DNA of 64,000 nucleotides. It comes from CBFDBF01 sp050293315. GTDB taxonomy: Bacteria; Pseudomonadota; Gammaproteobacteria; Chromatiales; Chromatiaceae. Both the position numbers and the translations under genes were made by a program. The notes beneath the pieces are model-generated. The model saw only the letters and a list, made by a program, of their open reading frames with translations, searched no databases and was not told the origin of the DNA. Positions 51,908 through 59,920 of this stretch are shown here, in pieces. How positions within the stretch are numbered: the stretch's first letter is position 1; each line of letters begins with the position of its first letter. Location: the NCBI GenBank assembly GCA_050293315.1, contig JBNKMS010000012.1, positions 371,219 through 435,218 of the forward strand, given 5' to 3'.

Positions 51908-52696
51908 ATGTCCCCAAAACTGGAGATCATCCCGATACTGGCCTTCGATGATAACTACATCTGGCTGCTGCGTAGGGATGGTGCTGATAGGGCGGTCGCG
52001 GTAGATCCGGGTGATGAGGATCCGCTGCTGGAGTATCTGCAGCGCGAGGAGTTGCAGCTGGATGCCATCCTGCTAACCCATAAACATGGCGACCATACCG
52101 GCGGTGTTCGCGAGCTATTGGCGGCCTATCCCGGGATACCGGTCTATGGTCCGGTCCATGAGAGGATCACGGTTGTCACCCATCCGCTCGGTGATGGGGA
52201 GGAGATCGAGATCTCCTCGCTCGATATCCGGCTCACGGCGATGGAGCTACCGGGCCACACCGAGGGCCATCTGGGGTATCTGGGTGAGGGGGCCCTATTT
52301 TGTGGCGATACGCTGTTTGCCTGTGGTTGTGGCCGGGTCTTTAGCGGCAGCCATGAGCAGCTGCATAACTCGCTGCAGCGGATCGCTGCCCTGCCGGCCG
52401 ATACCCTGATCTACTGCGCCCATGAGTACACCCTGGACAATATAGGTTTTGCCAAATGGGTGGAGCCGGACAACCAGGCGCTGTTGCAGCGGGAGCGAGA
52501 TGCGCAGGCGCTGCGTGACCGGTGTGAGCCGACCGTCCCCTCCAGGTTGCAGCTAGAGCTGGATACCAACCCCTTTATGCGCTGGAGTGAGGATGGTGTT
52601 AGTGCCGCCGCCGAGCGTTATGCTGGCCGCCGTCTGCAGAGTGGCGCCGAGGTATTTACTGCAATTCGCAACTGGAAGGACCGGGAGTACGATTGA
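51908..52696 (+). CDS. gloB: hydroxyacylglutathione hydrolase (glyoxalase II)
   Basis: A 262-residue metallo-beta-lactamase-fold enzyme: LLTHKHGDHTGG (metal ligands), LPGHTEGHLGY, FCGDTLFACGCGR and YCAHEYTLDN. It finishes methylglyoxal detoxification by releasing lactate from S-lactoylglutathione. It lies between hisI and a dihydroorotase gene, with the stop overlapping the latter's start. Confidence 0.94.
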   Translation: MSPKLEIIPILAFDDNYIWLLRRDGADRAVAVDPGDEDPLLEYLQREELQLDAILLTHKHGDHTGGVRELLAAYPGIPVYGPVHERITVVTHPLGDGEEIEISSLDIRLTAMELPGHTEGHLGYLGEGALFCGDTLFACGCGRVFSGSHEQLHNSLQRIAALPADTLIYCAHEYTLDNIGFAKWVEPDNQALLQRERDAQALRDRCEPTVPSRLQLELDTNPFMRWSEDGVSAAAERYAGRRLQSGAEVFTAIRNWKDREYD

Positions 52697-54033
52697 TGGG
52701 CAGCGATATTCTGATCAAAAACGCCAACATGGTCAGCGATGGCGCTGTTACTCAGGGTGATCTATTGGTGCGCGCCGGTCGGATTGAAAAGATAGCCTCG
52801 GAGATAGGCGCCGATAACACTACCCAAGTGGTGGATGCAGACGGCATGCTGCTCATGCCTGGGATGATCGACGATCAGGTCCATTTTCGTGAGCCTGGGG
52901 CAACCAATAAGGGTGATATCAACTCTGAATCAACTGCGGCTGTAGCCGGTGGCATAACCAGTTTCATGGACATGCCGAACACCAATCCAAACACAGTGAC
53001 CCTGGATGCCCTGGAGGCCAAGTATCAGATAGCGGCCGAGAGCTCGGTGGCCAATTATGCCTTCTATCTGGGTGCCAGCAACGACAACATAGATGTGATT
53101 CGTGCCCTGGACCCACAGCAGGCCTGTGGGATTAAGGTGTTTATGGGTGCCTCTACCGGCAATATGCTGGTGGACAGGGAAGAGACCCTGGAGCAGATCT
53201 TCAGGGATGCCCCGGTACTGGTGGCCACCCACTGTGAGGACTCGCCCACCATACAGCGTAACGAGGAGGAGGCGCGGGCCAGGTATGGGGATGACGTGCC
53301 CATATCCATGCATCCACAAATCAGGAGCGCAGAGGCCTGTTATCTCTCTTCATCCTTTGCTGTGGATCTGGCAAGGCGCCATGGGACCAGGTTGCATATA
53401 CTGCATCTGACTACGGCCAAGGAGATGGAGCTATTCGAGACCAGGCCCCTGGATGAGAAGAGAATCACCGCAGAGGTGTGTGTGCATCATCTCTACTTCT
53501 CCGACCAGGACTATGAGCGTAAGGGCGCCTTCATCAAGTGCAACCCTGCTATCAAGACAGCGGCTGATCGTGATGCCCTGCGCCGGGCATTGATCGAAGG
53601 ACGTATAGATGTGGTGGCTACGGATCATGCACCCCATACAATGGAGGAGAAGCAGAACAGCTACTTCAAGGCGCCGGCTGGATTGCCGCTGGTGCAACAT
53701 GCGCTCCCCATGCTGTTGGAGCTCTATCATGACCAAGTCATCTCCCTAGAGACCCTGGTAGAGCGGGCCTGTCACGCCCCGGCCAGGCTGTTTGCTGTTG
53801 TCGATCGGGGCTATCTGCGGGAGGGTTACTGGGCCGATCTGGTACTGGTTGATCTCAACATGCAGATGCGGGTGAAGCGGGAGGATATTCTCTACAAGTG
53901 TGGCTGGTCGCCCCTGGAGGGAGAGCAGTTGCGCTCCACGATAGATACCACTCTGGTCAATGGGAATATTGTGTATCGACAGGGAGAACTGCATCCGGGG
54001 AGGCATGGCCAGCGGCTGCAGTTCCAAAGATAA
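52696..54033 (+). CDS. dihydroorotase
   Basis: About 445 residues from the ATG at 52696, which shares one base with the gloB stop. Amidohydrolase motifs: PGMIDDQVHFREPG (two metal His), SFMDMPNTNPNT, GIKVFMGASTGNM (Lys position), HCED, HILHLTTAKEM and VATDHAPHT. It catalyses the third step of pyrimidine synthesis. The longer class-I type differs from E. coli PyrC. In Gammaproteobacteria such proteins can be active or companion forms, but here all metal residues seem present. Confidence 0.9.
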   Translation: MGSDILIKNANMVSDGAVTQGDLLVRAGRIEKIASEIGADNTTQVVDADGMLLMPGMIDDQVHFREPGATNKGDINSESTAAVAGGITSFMDMPNTNPNTVTLDALEAKYQIAAESSVANYAFYLGASNDNIDVIRALDPQQACGIKVFMGASTGNMLVDREETLEQIFRDAPVLVATHCEDSPTIQRNEEEARARYGDDVPISMHPQIRSAEACYLSSSFAVDLARRHGTRLHILHLTTAKEMELFETRPLDEKRITAEVCVHHLYFSDQDYERKGAFIKCNPAIKTAADRDALRRALIEGRIDVVATDHAPHTMEEKQNSYFKAPAGLPLVQHALPMLLELYHDQVISLETLVERACHAPARLFAVVDRGYLREGYWADLVLVDLNMQMRVKREDILYKCGWSPLEGEQLRSTIDTTLVNGNIVYRQGELHPGRHGQRLQFQR

Positions 54034-54040
54034 TTCACCA

Positions 54041-54228
54041 AGTAATAAACGCCAAGCTTCCGCTCCTCGGTAACTGCTCCTGAGTTACTCTACTACCTAC
54101 ATCCCTGTAGGCATGCTCACGCCCATCGCCTACTTCCCTGTAGGCTAAGACGCTAAGATTTATTAAGACAGACAGCATTAATACTCTTTGCGTCCTTTGC
54201 GCTCTTAGCGTTCTTTGCGTTTATTACT
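54041..54228. mobile_element. 188-base gene-less inverted-repeat element with TCCCT-loop hairpins
   Basis: The ends AGTAATAAACGCCAAG (54041-54056) and CTTTGCGTTTATTACT (54213-54228) are inverted repeats with one mismatch. The right side carries CTTTGCG heptads as in the GxxExxY element. The interior has three hairpins in a row: GTAACT/AGTTAC (54070-54088), CCTAC-ATCCCT-GTAGG (54096-54111) and GCCTAC-TTCCCT-GTAGGC (54128-54145). Confidence 0.65.
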
Positions 54229-54253
54229 CGATACCTGTAGATGTCCTGATGTG

Positions 54254-54279
54254 GTAGGAGCCCGCTACCGCGGGCGATT
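54254..54279. repeat. REP-like palindrome
   Basis: GTAGGAG followed by GCCCGC-TACC-GCGGGC and GATT. This closely resembles the REP sequences scattered through Pseudomonas genomes (GTAGGAG, GC-rich stem, CGAT). Confidence 0.6.
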
Positions 54280-54305
54280 TAATGGTGGCGGAAGAGTAGA
54301 TGGGG

Positions 54306-55766
54306 TTAAGCCGGTACCGTCCGTTCTGCCGCCCAACTGCGCAGGGCGTGGAGCCGCTCTGCCATCACTACTGATAGCGGTTTGGTGCGCTCCAGTTCCG
54401 CCAGCAGATGCTCCGTCTCCAAAGACTCCTCTCTGGCCTGGGCTGCGTAACTTGCAGAGACGATTGCCTGCTCAATCTCGGCGCCGGTAAAGTCGTGGCT
54501 GGTGTCGGATAGAAGCTCCAGGTCAAATTTACCCGGCGCGATGTTGCGCTGCCGCAGATGGATCTTGAAGATCTCCGCCCGCACCTCATTGTCAGGTAGA
54601 TCAACAAAGAAGATCTCATCCAGCCGTCCCTTGCGGATCAGCTCCGGAGGCAGGCTCTGGATATCGTTGGAGGTGGCTACTATAAAGACATGCTTGCGTC
54701 GCTCTGACATCCAGGTCAGCAGGGTCCCCAAGATCCGCTGCGAGACCCCATCATCGGCGCGACTCACCGTGATCCCCTTTTCGATCTCGTCGATCCAGAG
54801 GACACAAGGGGCCATCACCTCGGCAACAGTCAGGGCCTCGCGCAGGTTCTTTTCGGTCTCGCCGATATATTTGTTATAGAGTGCGGCGAAGTCGAGCCGC
54901 AACAGCGGTACCCCAAAGTTTCCGGCAACGGCCTTGGCGGCCAGACTCTTACCACCCCCCTGAACACCAAGCAGCAGTATCCCCTTTAGCGGTTCGCTGC
55001 CGCTCTTGCCGAAGTTCTTACGCCGCTGTGACAGCCATTTTTTCAGATTGGGTAGTCCGGCCACGTTTTCAAACTTGGCGGTATCGTGTTCAAACGATAT
55101 CACCCCGTCCTGTCCCAGCAGGTGGTATTTGGCCTGCATGATTTTTGGCAGGTCGTCTTGGGTAATGGCGCCATCATTCTCAATGGCGTTGCGGATCAGG
55201 TGTCTGGCATCGGTAGTGGTTACCCCGGTAAGGTTGCGGCTGAGTTGCTCTATGGCCTTGTTATCCGCCTTTACCTTGGTGCGGTGGCTGTTTTTCCAGC
55301 GCTCCGCCTCCTCGCGGATGATCTGTTTCATCCCTGCCTGATCCGGCAGGTGCAGATCAAAGTGGACACAGTAGTGTTTTATCTCATCCGGGACGGTGAA
55401 GCTGTGGCTGAGGAAGATCAAGGTCTTTTGATAAATCTCCGCCTGCTGTGCGATCTCCTTGATCAGACGGATGTGCAGGGGATCGTCCAGGAAGGGGTGG
55501 AAGTCAAGCAGTAGGAAGTAACCCGGCTTACTCAGAGATTTTATGTGTTTCAGCACATCTACCGGATCGGTATTGAATCTCTGCGACTCAAAATCTCCCT
55601 CAAGTCGTCGTAATCCCTCGGTGATGGTCCATTGATACATGGGTTGACCAAGACGCATCCCCAAACGAGTGAACAGTTGAGTGGCCCGCAGCTCCTCTAC
55701 CGATTCGATAATTATAATCGGGGTATGGGCGGTAAGCAGCAGTTCCAGATCGTGTAGTTCTTGCAT
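54306..55766 (-). CDS. AAA ATPase, Ycf46/FtsH-like
   Basis: A 486-residue protein. The N-terminal ~200 residues form a degenerate P-loop-like domain (IIIIESVEELRA, YFLLLDFHPFL). The C-terminal half is a full AAA module: LLLGVQGGGKSLAAKA (Walker A), PCVLWIDEIEKGI (Walker B), VATSNDIQSLPPELIRKGRLDEIFFVDLP (sensor/arginine finger region). This matches the conserved Ycf46 family of unknown function found in cyanobacteria, chloroplasts and autotrophic proteobacteria. No CbbX or Rubisco genes are nearby. Confidence 0.85.
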   Translation of the reverse strand: MQELHDLELLLTAHTPIIIIESVEELRATQLFTRLGMRLGQPMYQWTITEGLRRLEGDFESQRFNTDPVDVLKHIKSLSKPGYFLLLDFHPFLDDPLHIRLIKEIAQQAEIYQKTLIFLSHSFTVPDEIKHYCVHFDLHLPDQAGMKQIIREEAERWKNSHRTKVKADNKAIEQLSRNLTGVTTTDARHLIRNAIENDGAITQDDLPKIMQAKYHLLGQDGVISFEHDTAKFENVAGLPNLKKWLSQRRKNFGKSGSEPLKGILLLGVQGGGKSLAAKAVAGNFGVPLLRLDFAALYNKYIGETEKNLREALTVAEVMAPCVLWIDEIEKGITVSRADDGVSQRILGTLLTWMSERRKHVFIVATSNDIQSLPPELIRKGRLDEIFFVDLPDNEVRAEIFKIHLRQRNIAPGKFDLELLSDTSHDFTGAEIEQAIVSASYAAQAREESLETEHLLAELERTKPLSVVMAERLHALRSWAAERTVPA

Positions 55767-55909
55767 GATGGTCCCGTATGTGAGGGGTTACTCTTCAACC
55801 ATTATTGACTATGCCTAAATATTTACAACCCGCTTCCAATTTATAGGTTGATGCGCTGTTGTGATTCTTGCCTGCTTAAACTGCTGCATGCTGCTATCAC
55901 AATACAGAA

Positions 55910-55938
55910 AAAACGGCGCCATAGTGGTGCCGTTTTTT
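55910..55938. terminator. terminator after the DUF2892 gene (minus), symmetrical
   Basis: AAACGGCGCC and GGTGCCGTTT pair around a five-base loop, with A-run and T-run outside. Lies about 20 bases past the DUF2892 stop and could also stop plus-strand transcripts. Confidence 0.85.
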
Positions 55939-55957
55939 ACTTTCTCTGCAAGCAGTG

Positions 55958-56158
55958 CTAAAAGGCGGCGCCGCTGCTTTTGCCCAGCTTCTTCAGGATG
56001 GTGGCCAGGGGGCAGAACCCGGTGAAGGCGGCCTGCAGCAGATTGGCCCCGACAAACACGGTGAGCCACATCCAGTAGGGATGGTGTAACTGGGTCAAAA
56101 GCACACTGACCAGGATAACGGTTCCTGCAAAGGCCATCACAATACGGTCTATATTCAT
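55958..56158 (-). CDS. DUF2892 inner-membrane protein
   Basis: A 66-residue protein with two membrane helices: MNIDRIVMAFAGTVILVSVLL and WMWLTVFVGANLLQAAF, followed by TGFCPLATILKKLG. The NIDR start and GxCP-L-ILKKLG end are signatures of DUF2892 (as in the YgaP membrane part). The single Cys may bind or carry sulfane sulfur if coupled to a rhodanese, but none is adjacent. Confidence 0.87.
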   Translation of the reverse strand: MNIDRIVMAFAGTVILVSVLLTQLHHPYWMWLTVFVGANLLQAAFTGFCPLATILKKLGKSSGAAF

Positions 56159-56386
56159 ACCTGTTTCTCCTCGGGTTATTGGCTATGGTTTGTTCACTAT
56201 CTCACATAGGATATGTGTTTCAATTCGCAATTTCTACAAGAGTGTATCTCGCATCTAGAGATTCACTGGGGTGTGTGGCGTTTTCTTTGATTTGCCTCAC
56301 GTCTGGCGCCTGGGCGGCAAACTATACTTTTAATGTCCCGGTAATGCAGGGCATCTTCGGGTGCCTGACAAAAGAGGTAGGTTTAG

Positions 56387-57361
56387 GTGGCGCAATCAAC
56401 CGTCAAGAAAATGGAAACCCAGTTTTCTACTCAGGATCGCGAGATCATCAGCAGTAGCAGCCTGCTCAAAGGAGTGGGCCATGAGGCGCTGAACACTATC
56501 CTGCAGGAGTGCGTTGAAAAACATCTCTCTGCCGGGAGTGTTCTGCTATCGCCCGAGGAGAGGAATAATAGTCTGTTTATAATCATATCTGGAGGCCTGG
56601 CGATACACTTGAGCCAGATAAGCGGTCAGCCGCTAACCACTTTTGGTGCTGGTGAGTGTGTCGGTGAACTCTCAGTGTTTGATCAATACAACCCTTCAGC
56701 CTGGGTATTGGCAAGTGAAGATACCAGGCTCCTGGTTATCAGTCGTAACCAACTGAAAACGATGATCGACAATGTGGAGGGGGTGGCGCGTAATCTTGTC
56801 AACATACTGGTCGACAGGTTGCGCCTGGGTAATTTGGCAATCAGCGATCTGGAGACCCACGCCAATATCGATGCGCTTACCGGACTCCACAACCGGCGCT
56901 GGCTGGACAAGACATTTGCCCGTGCGCTGCACCGGGCAACTATAGGTAAGACGTCGCTATGTCTTGGCATGATCGATGTGGATGATTTCAAGCAATACAA
57001 TGATAACTATGGCCACCAGGCAGGCGATCTTGTATTGCAGAAGATATCTAATGCCATGCAGGACCTGATTCGTCCGTTTGACCTATTGGCGCGCTACGGC
57101 GGTGAGGAGTTTACTATCTTACTGCCTGATACCGTGCTTGCAGAGGCCATGACTGTATTTGAGAGGATACGTGCTGGTATCTCCAGTATGCCTCCCATCC
57201 GCGATGGGGCGGTGATCTACCCGGCGGTGACAGCGTCTATAGGTGTAGCCCAACATTGTGAGGACGAACTACCAGAGGCACTCCTGGCGCGTGCTGACAG
57301 GGCGCTCTATCGGGCCAAACGACAGGGTAAGAACATGGTCGTGGTTGAGATGCCGGATTGA
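56387..57361 (+). CDS. cyclic-nucleotide-binding-domain diguanylate cyclase
   Basis: 324 residues from GTG 56387 (agaggt upstream); an ATG at 56411 is possible. Residues ~20-140 form a cNMP-binding/CRP-like sensor (SVLLSPEERNNSLFIIISGGLAIHL, FGAGECVGELSVFD). The C-terminal GGDEF domain has RYGGEEFTILLP, with RPFD five residues before as an I-site. It should make c-di-GMP in response to a small ligand. No membrane segment and no operon partner. Confidence 0.9.
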   Translation: MAQSTVKKMETQFSTQDREIISSSSLLKGVGHEALNTILQECVEKHLSAGSVLLSPEERNNSLFIIISGGLAIHLSQISGQPLTTFGAGECVGELSVFDQYNPSAWVLASEDTRLLVISRNQLKTMIDNVEGVARNLVNILVDRLRLGNLAISDLETHANIDALTGLHNRRWLDKTFARALHRATIGKTSLCLGMIDVDDFKQYNDNYGHQAGDLVLQKISNAMQDLIRPFDLLARYGGEEFTILLPDTVLAEAMTVFERIRAGISSMPPIRDGAVIYPAVTASIGVAQHCEDELPEALLARADRALYRAKRQGKNMVVVEMPD

Positions 57362-57386
57362 TTGTAATCTCCTGGCATTCAGTTGA

Positions 57387-58499
57387 TTAGATGTGCTCTG
57401 TCTCCTCTGGCAGTCTGCTAGGTTGAGATATCCCCTCCACCTCAATGGTGATATGGCTTACTCGAGGCACCACCCTCTTTACCGCTGCCTCCAGCTCATC
57501 AATGATCTGTTCGGCCCGCGCGATGGTTGCGGTCACAGATGCACGCATGGCGGCATAACGTAACATTGCCTTCTCACTGCGTCGTCCTGATGGCACCTGA
57601 TCAAGAATAGCGCTCCTCTCTTGTTCGATCTGCTCATACAGTCCGGGGACGATGGTCTCCTCTCGTAGTTCAATCTCGGCCACCAGGATGGTGTGATTCT
57701 CATCCAGGACGATGGAACGCAGGTCGTGGCAGCGCTCTACCTCACTATGCCCCGTTACCACCTCACAGAAGGCCTTCTCTGCCACCCGATCACGCATGTC
57801 GGCGAGGAAGCGCATGTTGATCCAACCTAGATAGAAGGCGGTAAAACCCAGCATTAGGGCGATCAGGGCTGAGAAGAAGATATCCCACAGCAGTTGACCG
57901 GTGATGGCGGCCAGGCCGATACCGAGAGCGGCAAACAGCAGCCCCAGCATGGCCACCGAGTCTTCAAGTACTATGGCCACCAGTGTGGGGTTATCGGAGT
58001 GCAGCAGATATCTGATTGGGTTGCTGTAACCATCCTCGCGCATCTCGGCAACGTATGACCTGGCTGCTACCAGAAAGGAGTAGCCCTCCAACAGCAGGGC
58101 GCAAAACAGGACCAGCAGATTTATGCTCAGGGGGTCGATTGTAGCTCCCATGATCTCCACCGGCAGGGCCTCCTCGATCTGATCAATCTGCTTCCATGCG
58201 TGCCAGGCGTGTGACAGGCCGAGACCTGCACCGATAGAGAAGAGGCCGATGGCGCTCCACAGGTTCCATAGATACTTCTTCTGACCATGGCCGAAGGCGT
58301 AGGTCGTGTCAGCCGGGCGCTCTGACTCACGCAGGCCGAGAAACAGAAAGCCCTGATTGAGGCTGTCCATAAGTGAGTGGACCGCCTCATTCATCATTGA
58401 GGTGGAGCCACTCGCCAGCGCGGCCAGGAACTTTATTATCGTTACCGTAGTATTAGAGAAGATGGCGGTCATGACCGCCTTTTTTGAACTGTGGGCCAT
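57387..58499 (-). CDS. cation diffusion facilitator, ZnT9-like branch
   Basis: A 370-residue efflux protein with about six helices. The first metal site in helix 2 is NEAVHSLMDSLNQ (His-x3-Asp). The helix-5 site is VLEDSVAMLGLLFAALG, so the usual HxxxD is an ED-type motif, as in the ZnT9-like branch. The ~120-residue C-terminal cytoplasmic domain ends in an amphipathic stretch. It probably exports Zn(II) or another divalent metal with H+ antiport. The gene is followed eight bases upstream on this strand by argA. Confidence 0.87.
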   Translation of the reverse strand: MAHSSKKAVMTAIFSNTTVTIIKFLAALASGSTSMMNEAVHSLMDSLNQGFLFLGLRESERPADTTYAFGHGQKKYLWNLWSAIGLFSIGAGLGLSHAWHAWKQIDQIEEALPVEIMGATIDPLSINLLVLFCALLLEGYSFLVAARSYVAEMREDGYSNPIRYLLHSDNPTLVAIVLEDSVAMLGLLFAALGIGLAAITGQLLWDIFFSALIALMLGFTAFYLGWINMRFLADMRDRVAEKAFCEVVTGHSEVERCHDLRSIVLDENHTILVAEIELREETIVPGLYEQIEQERSAILDQVPSGRRSEKAMLRYAAMRASVTATIARAEQIIDELEAAVKRVVPRVSHITIEVEGISQPSRLPEETEHI

Positions 58500-58506
58500 G
58501 CTGTTT

Positions 58507-59838
58507 CTAATCTTCCAGGCCCTTGAATAGGACCTTAGAGTTGCGTTGGTAGTTGTATAGTTGACGCCGCTTCACCGGTAGCGATTGGATTGGCGACTGC
58601 TTGAAACCGCGTTCCCGAAACCAGTGCGCGGTCTGTGTGGTGAGCACAAAGATCTGCTGCATCTGCCGCTTCCGGGCTTGCTCCTCCATCCAGGCCAGCA
58701 GTTTATCCCCGAGACCGTGGTGCTGATAATCTGGATGCACGGCGACACAGGCGAGCTCAGCCATCTGCTCTTTGGCATAGCAGTAGATTGCGGCACAACC
58801 GATAACCATGCCGTCCCGTTCAGCCACCGTAAAGTGGTTGATCTCCGTCTCCAACAACTCCCGCGGACGCCGCACCAGTACCCCCCTCTCTTCCAACGGG
58901 GTGAGCAGCTCGAGGATGCCGACCACATCACTAAGACTGGCGCTACGGATAATCTCGTACGGTTCGGCAGTGATCATGGTGCCGGCGCCATCCCGGGTAA
59001 AGAGTTCGCGCAGCAAGACACCATCAATATCGAGGCTAATCAGGTGGGTCCTGGCGACGCCGCTACGACACGCCTCTGCCGCACTGCGTAGCTGCCGTGC
59101 CAGTTCATCCGGCAGCTTTTTGCGCCGCTGTAGCATGCTGTCGATCTCGGCTGGCAGGAGGTTGCCACCAGTCCTACCACGGGGGCTGCTCAGCTTGCCC
59201 TCGATTAGATAGATCAGCTTGTCGGCGTTCAGGGCCGTCGCCACGGCGCAACCCACATCAGTGGCGTTTAGATTGAACAGGTCGCCGGTGGCGGAGTAGC
59301 CCAGTGGCGGTATCAATACAGTCGCACCACTCTGCAGGGCGTTGTCTATTGCTGCTGTGTCAACCTTCCGTACCTCACCAGTGTGGCAGTAATCAATTCC
59401 GTCACGGATACCTATCGGCCTGGCGGTTACAAAGTTACCGGACAGCACCCTGATCCGAGCCCCGGCCATAGGTGAGTTGGCCACCCCCATGGAGAGGGCG
59501 CCCTCGATCTCGACCCGCACCGCCCCTGCGGCCTCCTTAATACAGGTGAGGGCGGTATCATCGGTTATCCTCAGGCCGTCTATATACTGCGCCTTGGCCC
59601 CCTGCTGCCGCAGCCGCTGCTCTACCTGTGGCCGCGCGCCGTGTACCAACACCACCCGGATGCCGAGACCCTGTAGCAGGGCGATGTCCTGGATAAGGTT
59701 GGCGAAGTTTGCAGAGGCCACCGCCTCGCCCCCGATGACGATGACAAAGGTGCCACCACGATGGGCATGGATATAGGGCGACGAACTGCGAAACCAGTCG
59801 ACGAACGGATCAGATTGTAGGTTTTTTTTGCCGGCCAC
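58507..59838 (-). CDS. argA: N-acetylglutamate synthase
   Basis: 443 residues from GTG 59838 (aggaag upstream), exactly the length of E. coli ArgA; a longer frame to 59892 is less likely. The N-terminal amino-acid-kinase-like domain (FVIVIGGEAV, VLVHGARPQVEQRL, IPPLGYSATGDLFNLNA) senses arginine. The C-terminal GNAT domain (CAAIYCYAKEQMAELACVAVHPDYQHHGLGDKLL) uses acetyl-CoA. First step of arginine synthesis. Separated by 7 bases from the cation transporter that follows. Confidence 0.95.
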   Translation of the reverse strand: MAGKKNLQSDPFVDWFRSSSPYIHAHRGGTFVIVIGGEAVASANFANLIQDIALLQGLGIRVVLVHGARPQVEQRLRQQGAKAQYIDGLRITDDTALTCIKEAAGAVRVEIEGALSMGVANSPMAGARIRVLSGNFVTARPIGIRDGIDYCHTGEVRKVDTAAIDNALQSGATVLIPPLGYSATGDLFNLNATDVGCAVATALNADKLIYLIEGKLSSPRGRTGGNLLPAEIDSMLQRRKKLPDELARQLRSAAEACRSGVARTHLISLDIDGVLLRELFTRDGAGTMITAEPYEIIRSASLSDVVGILELLTPLEERGVLVRRPRELLETEINHFTVAERDGMVIGCAAIYCYAKEQMAELACVAVHPDYQHHGLGDKLLAWMEEQARKRQMQQIFVLTTQTAHWFRERGFKQSPIQSLPVKRRQLYNYQRNSKVLFKGLED

Positions 59839-59920
59839 TTTGTTGCTTCCTATTTCTGATATATTGTAACTTAAATATATGTATCCAGGCACAAGATAAA
59901 TCCTTTATTTGGAGAGAGTT

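Noticed and set aside
58464..58485. Terminator-like palindrome GGCGGTCATGACCGCC plus six Ts
   Set aside because: It lies inside the first codons of the cation transporter gene and would act only on the opposite strand, where no gene ends nearby. Probably coincidence of codons, though attenuation cannot be excluded.
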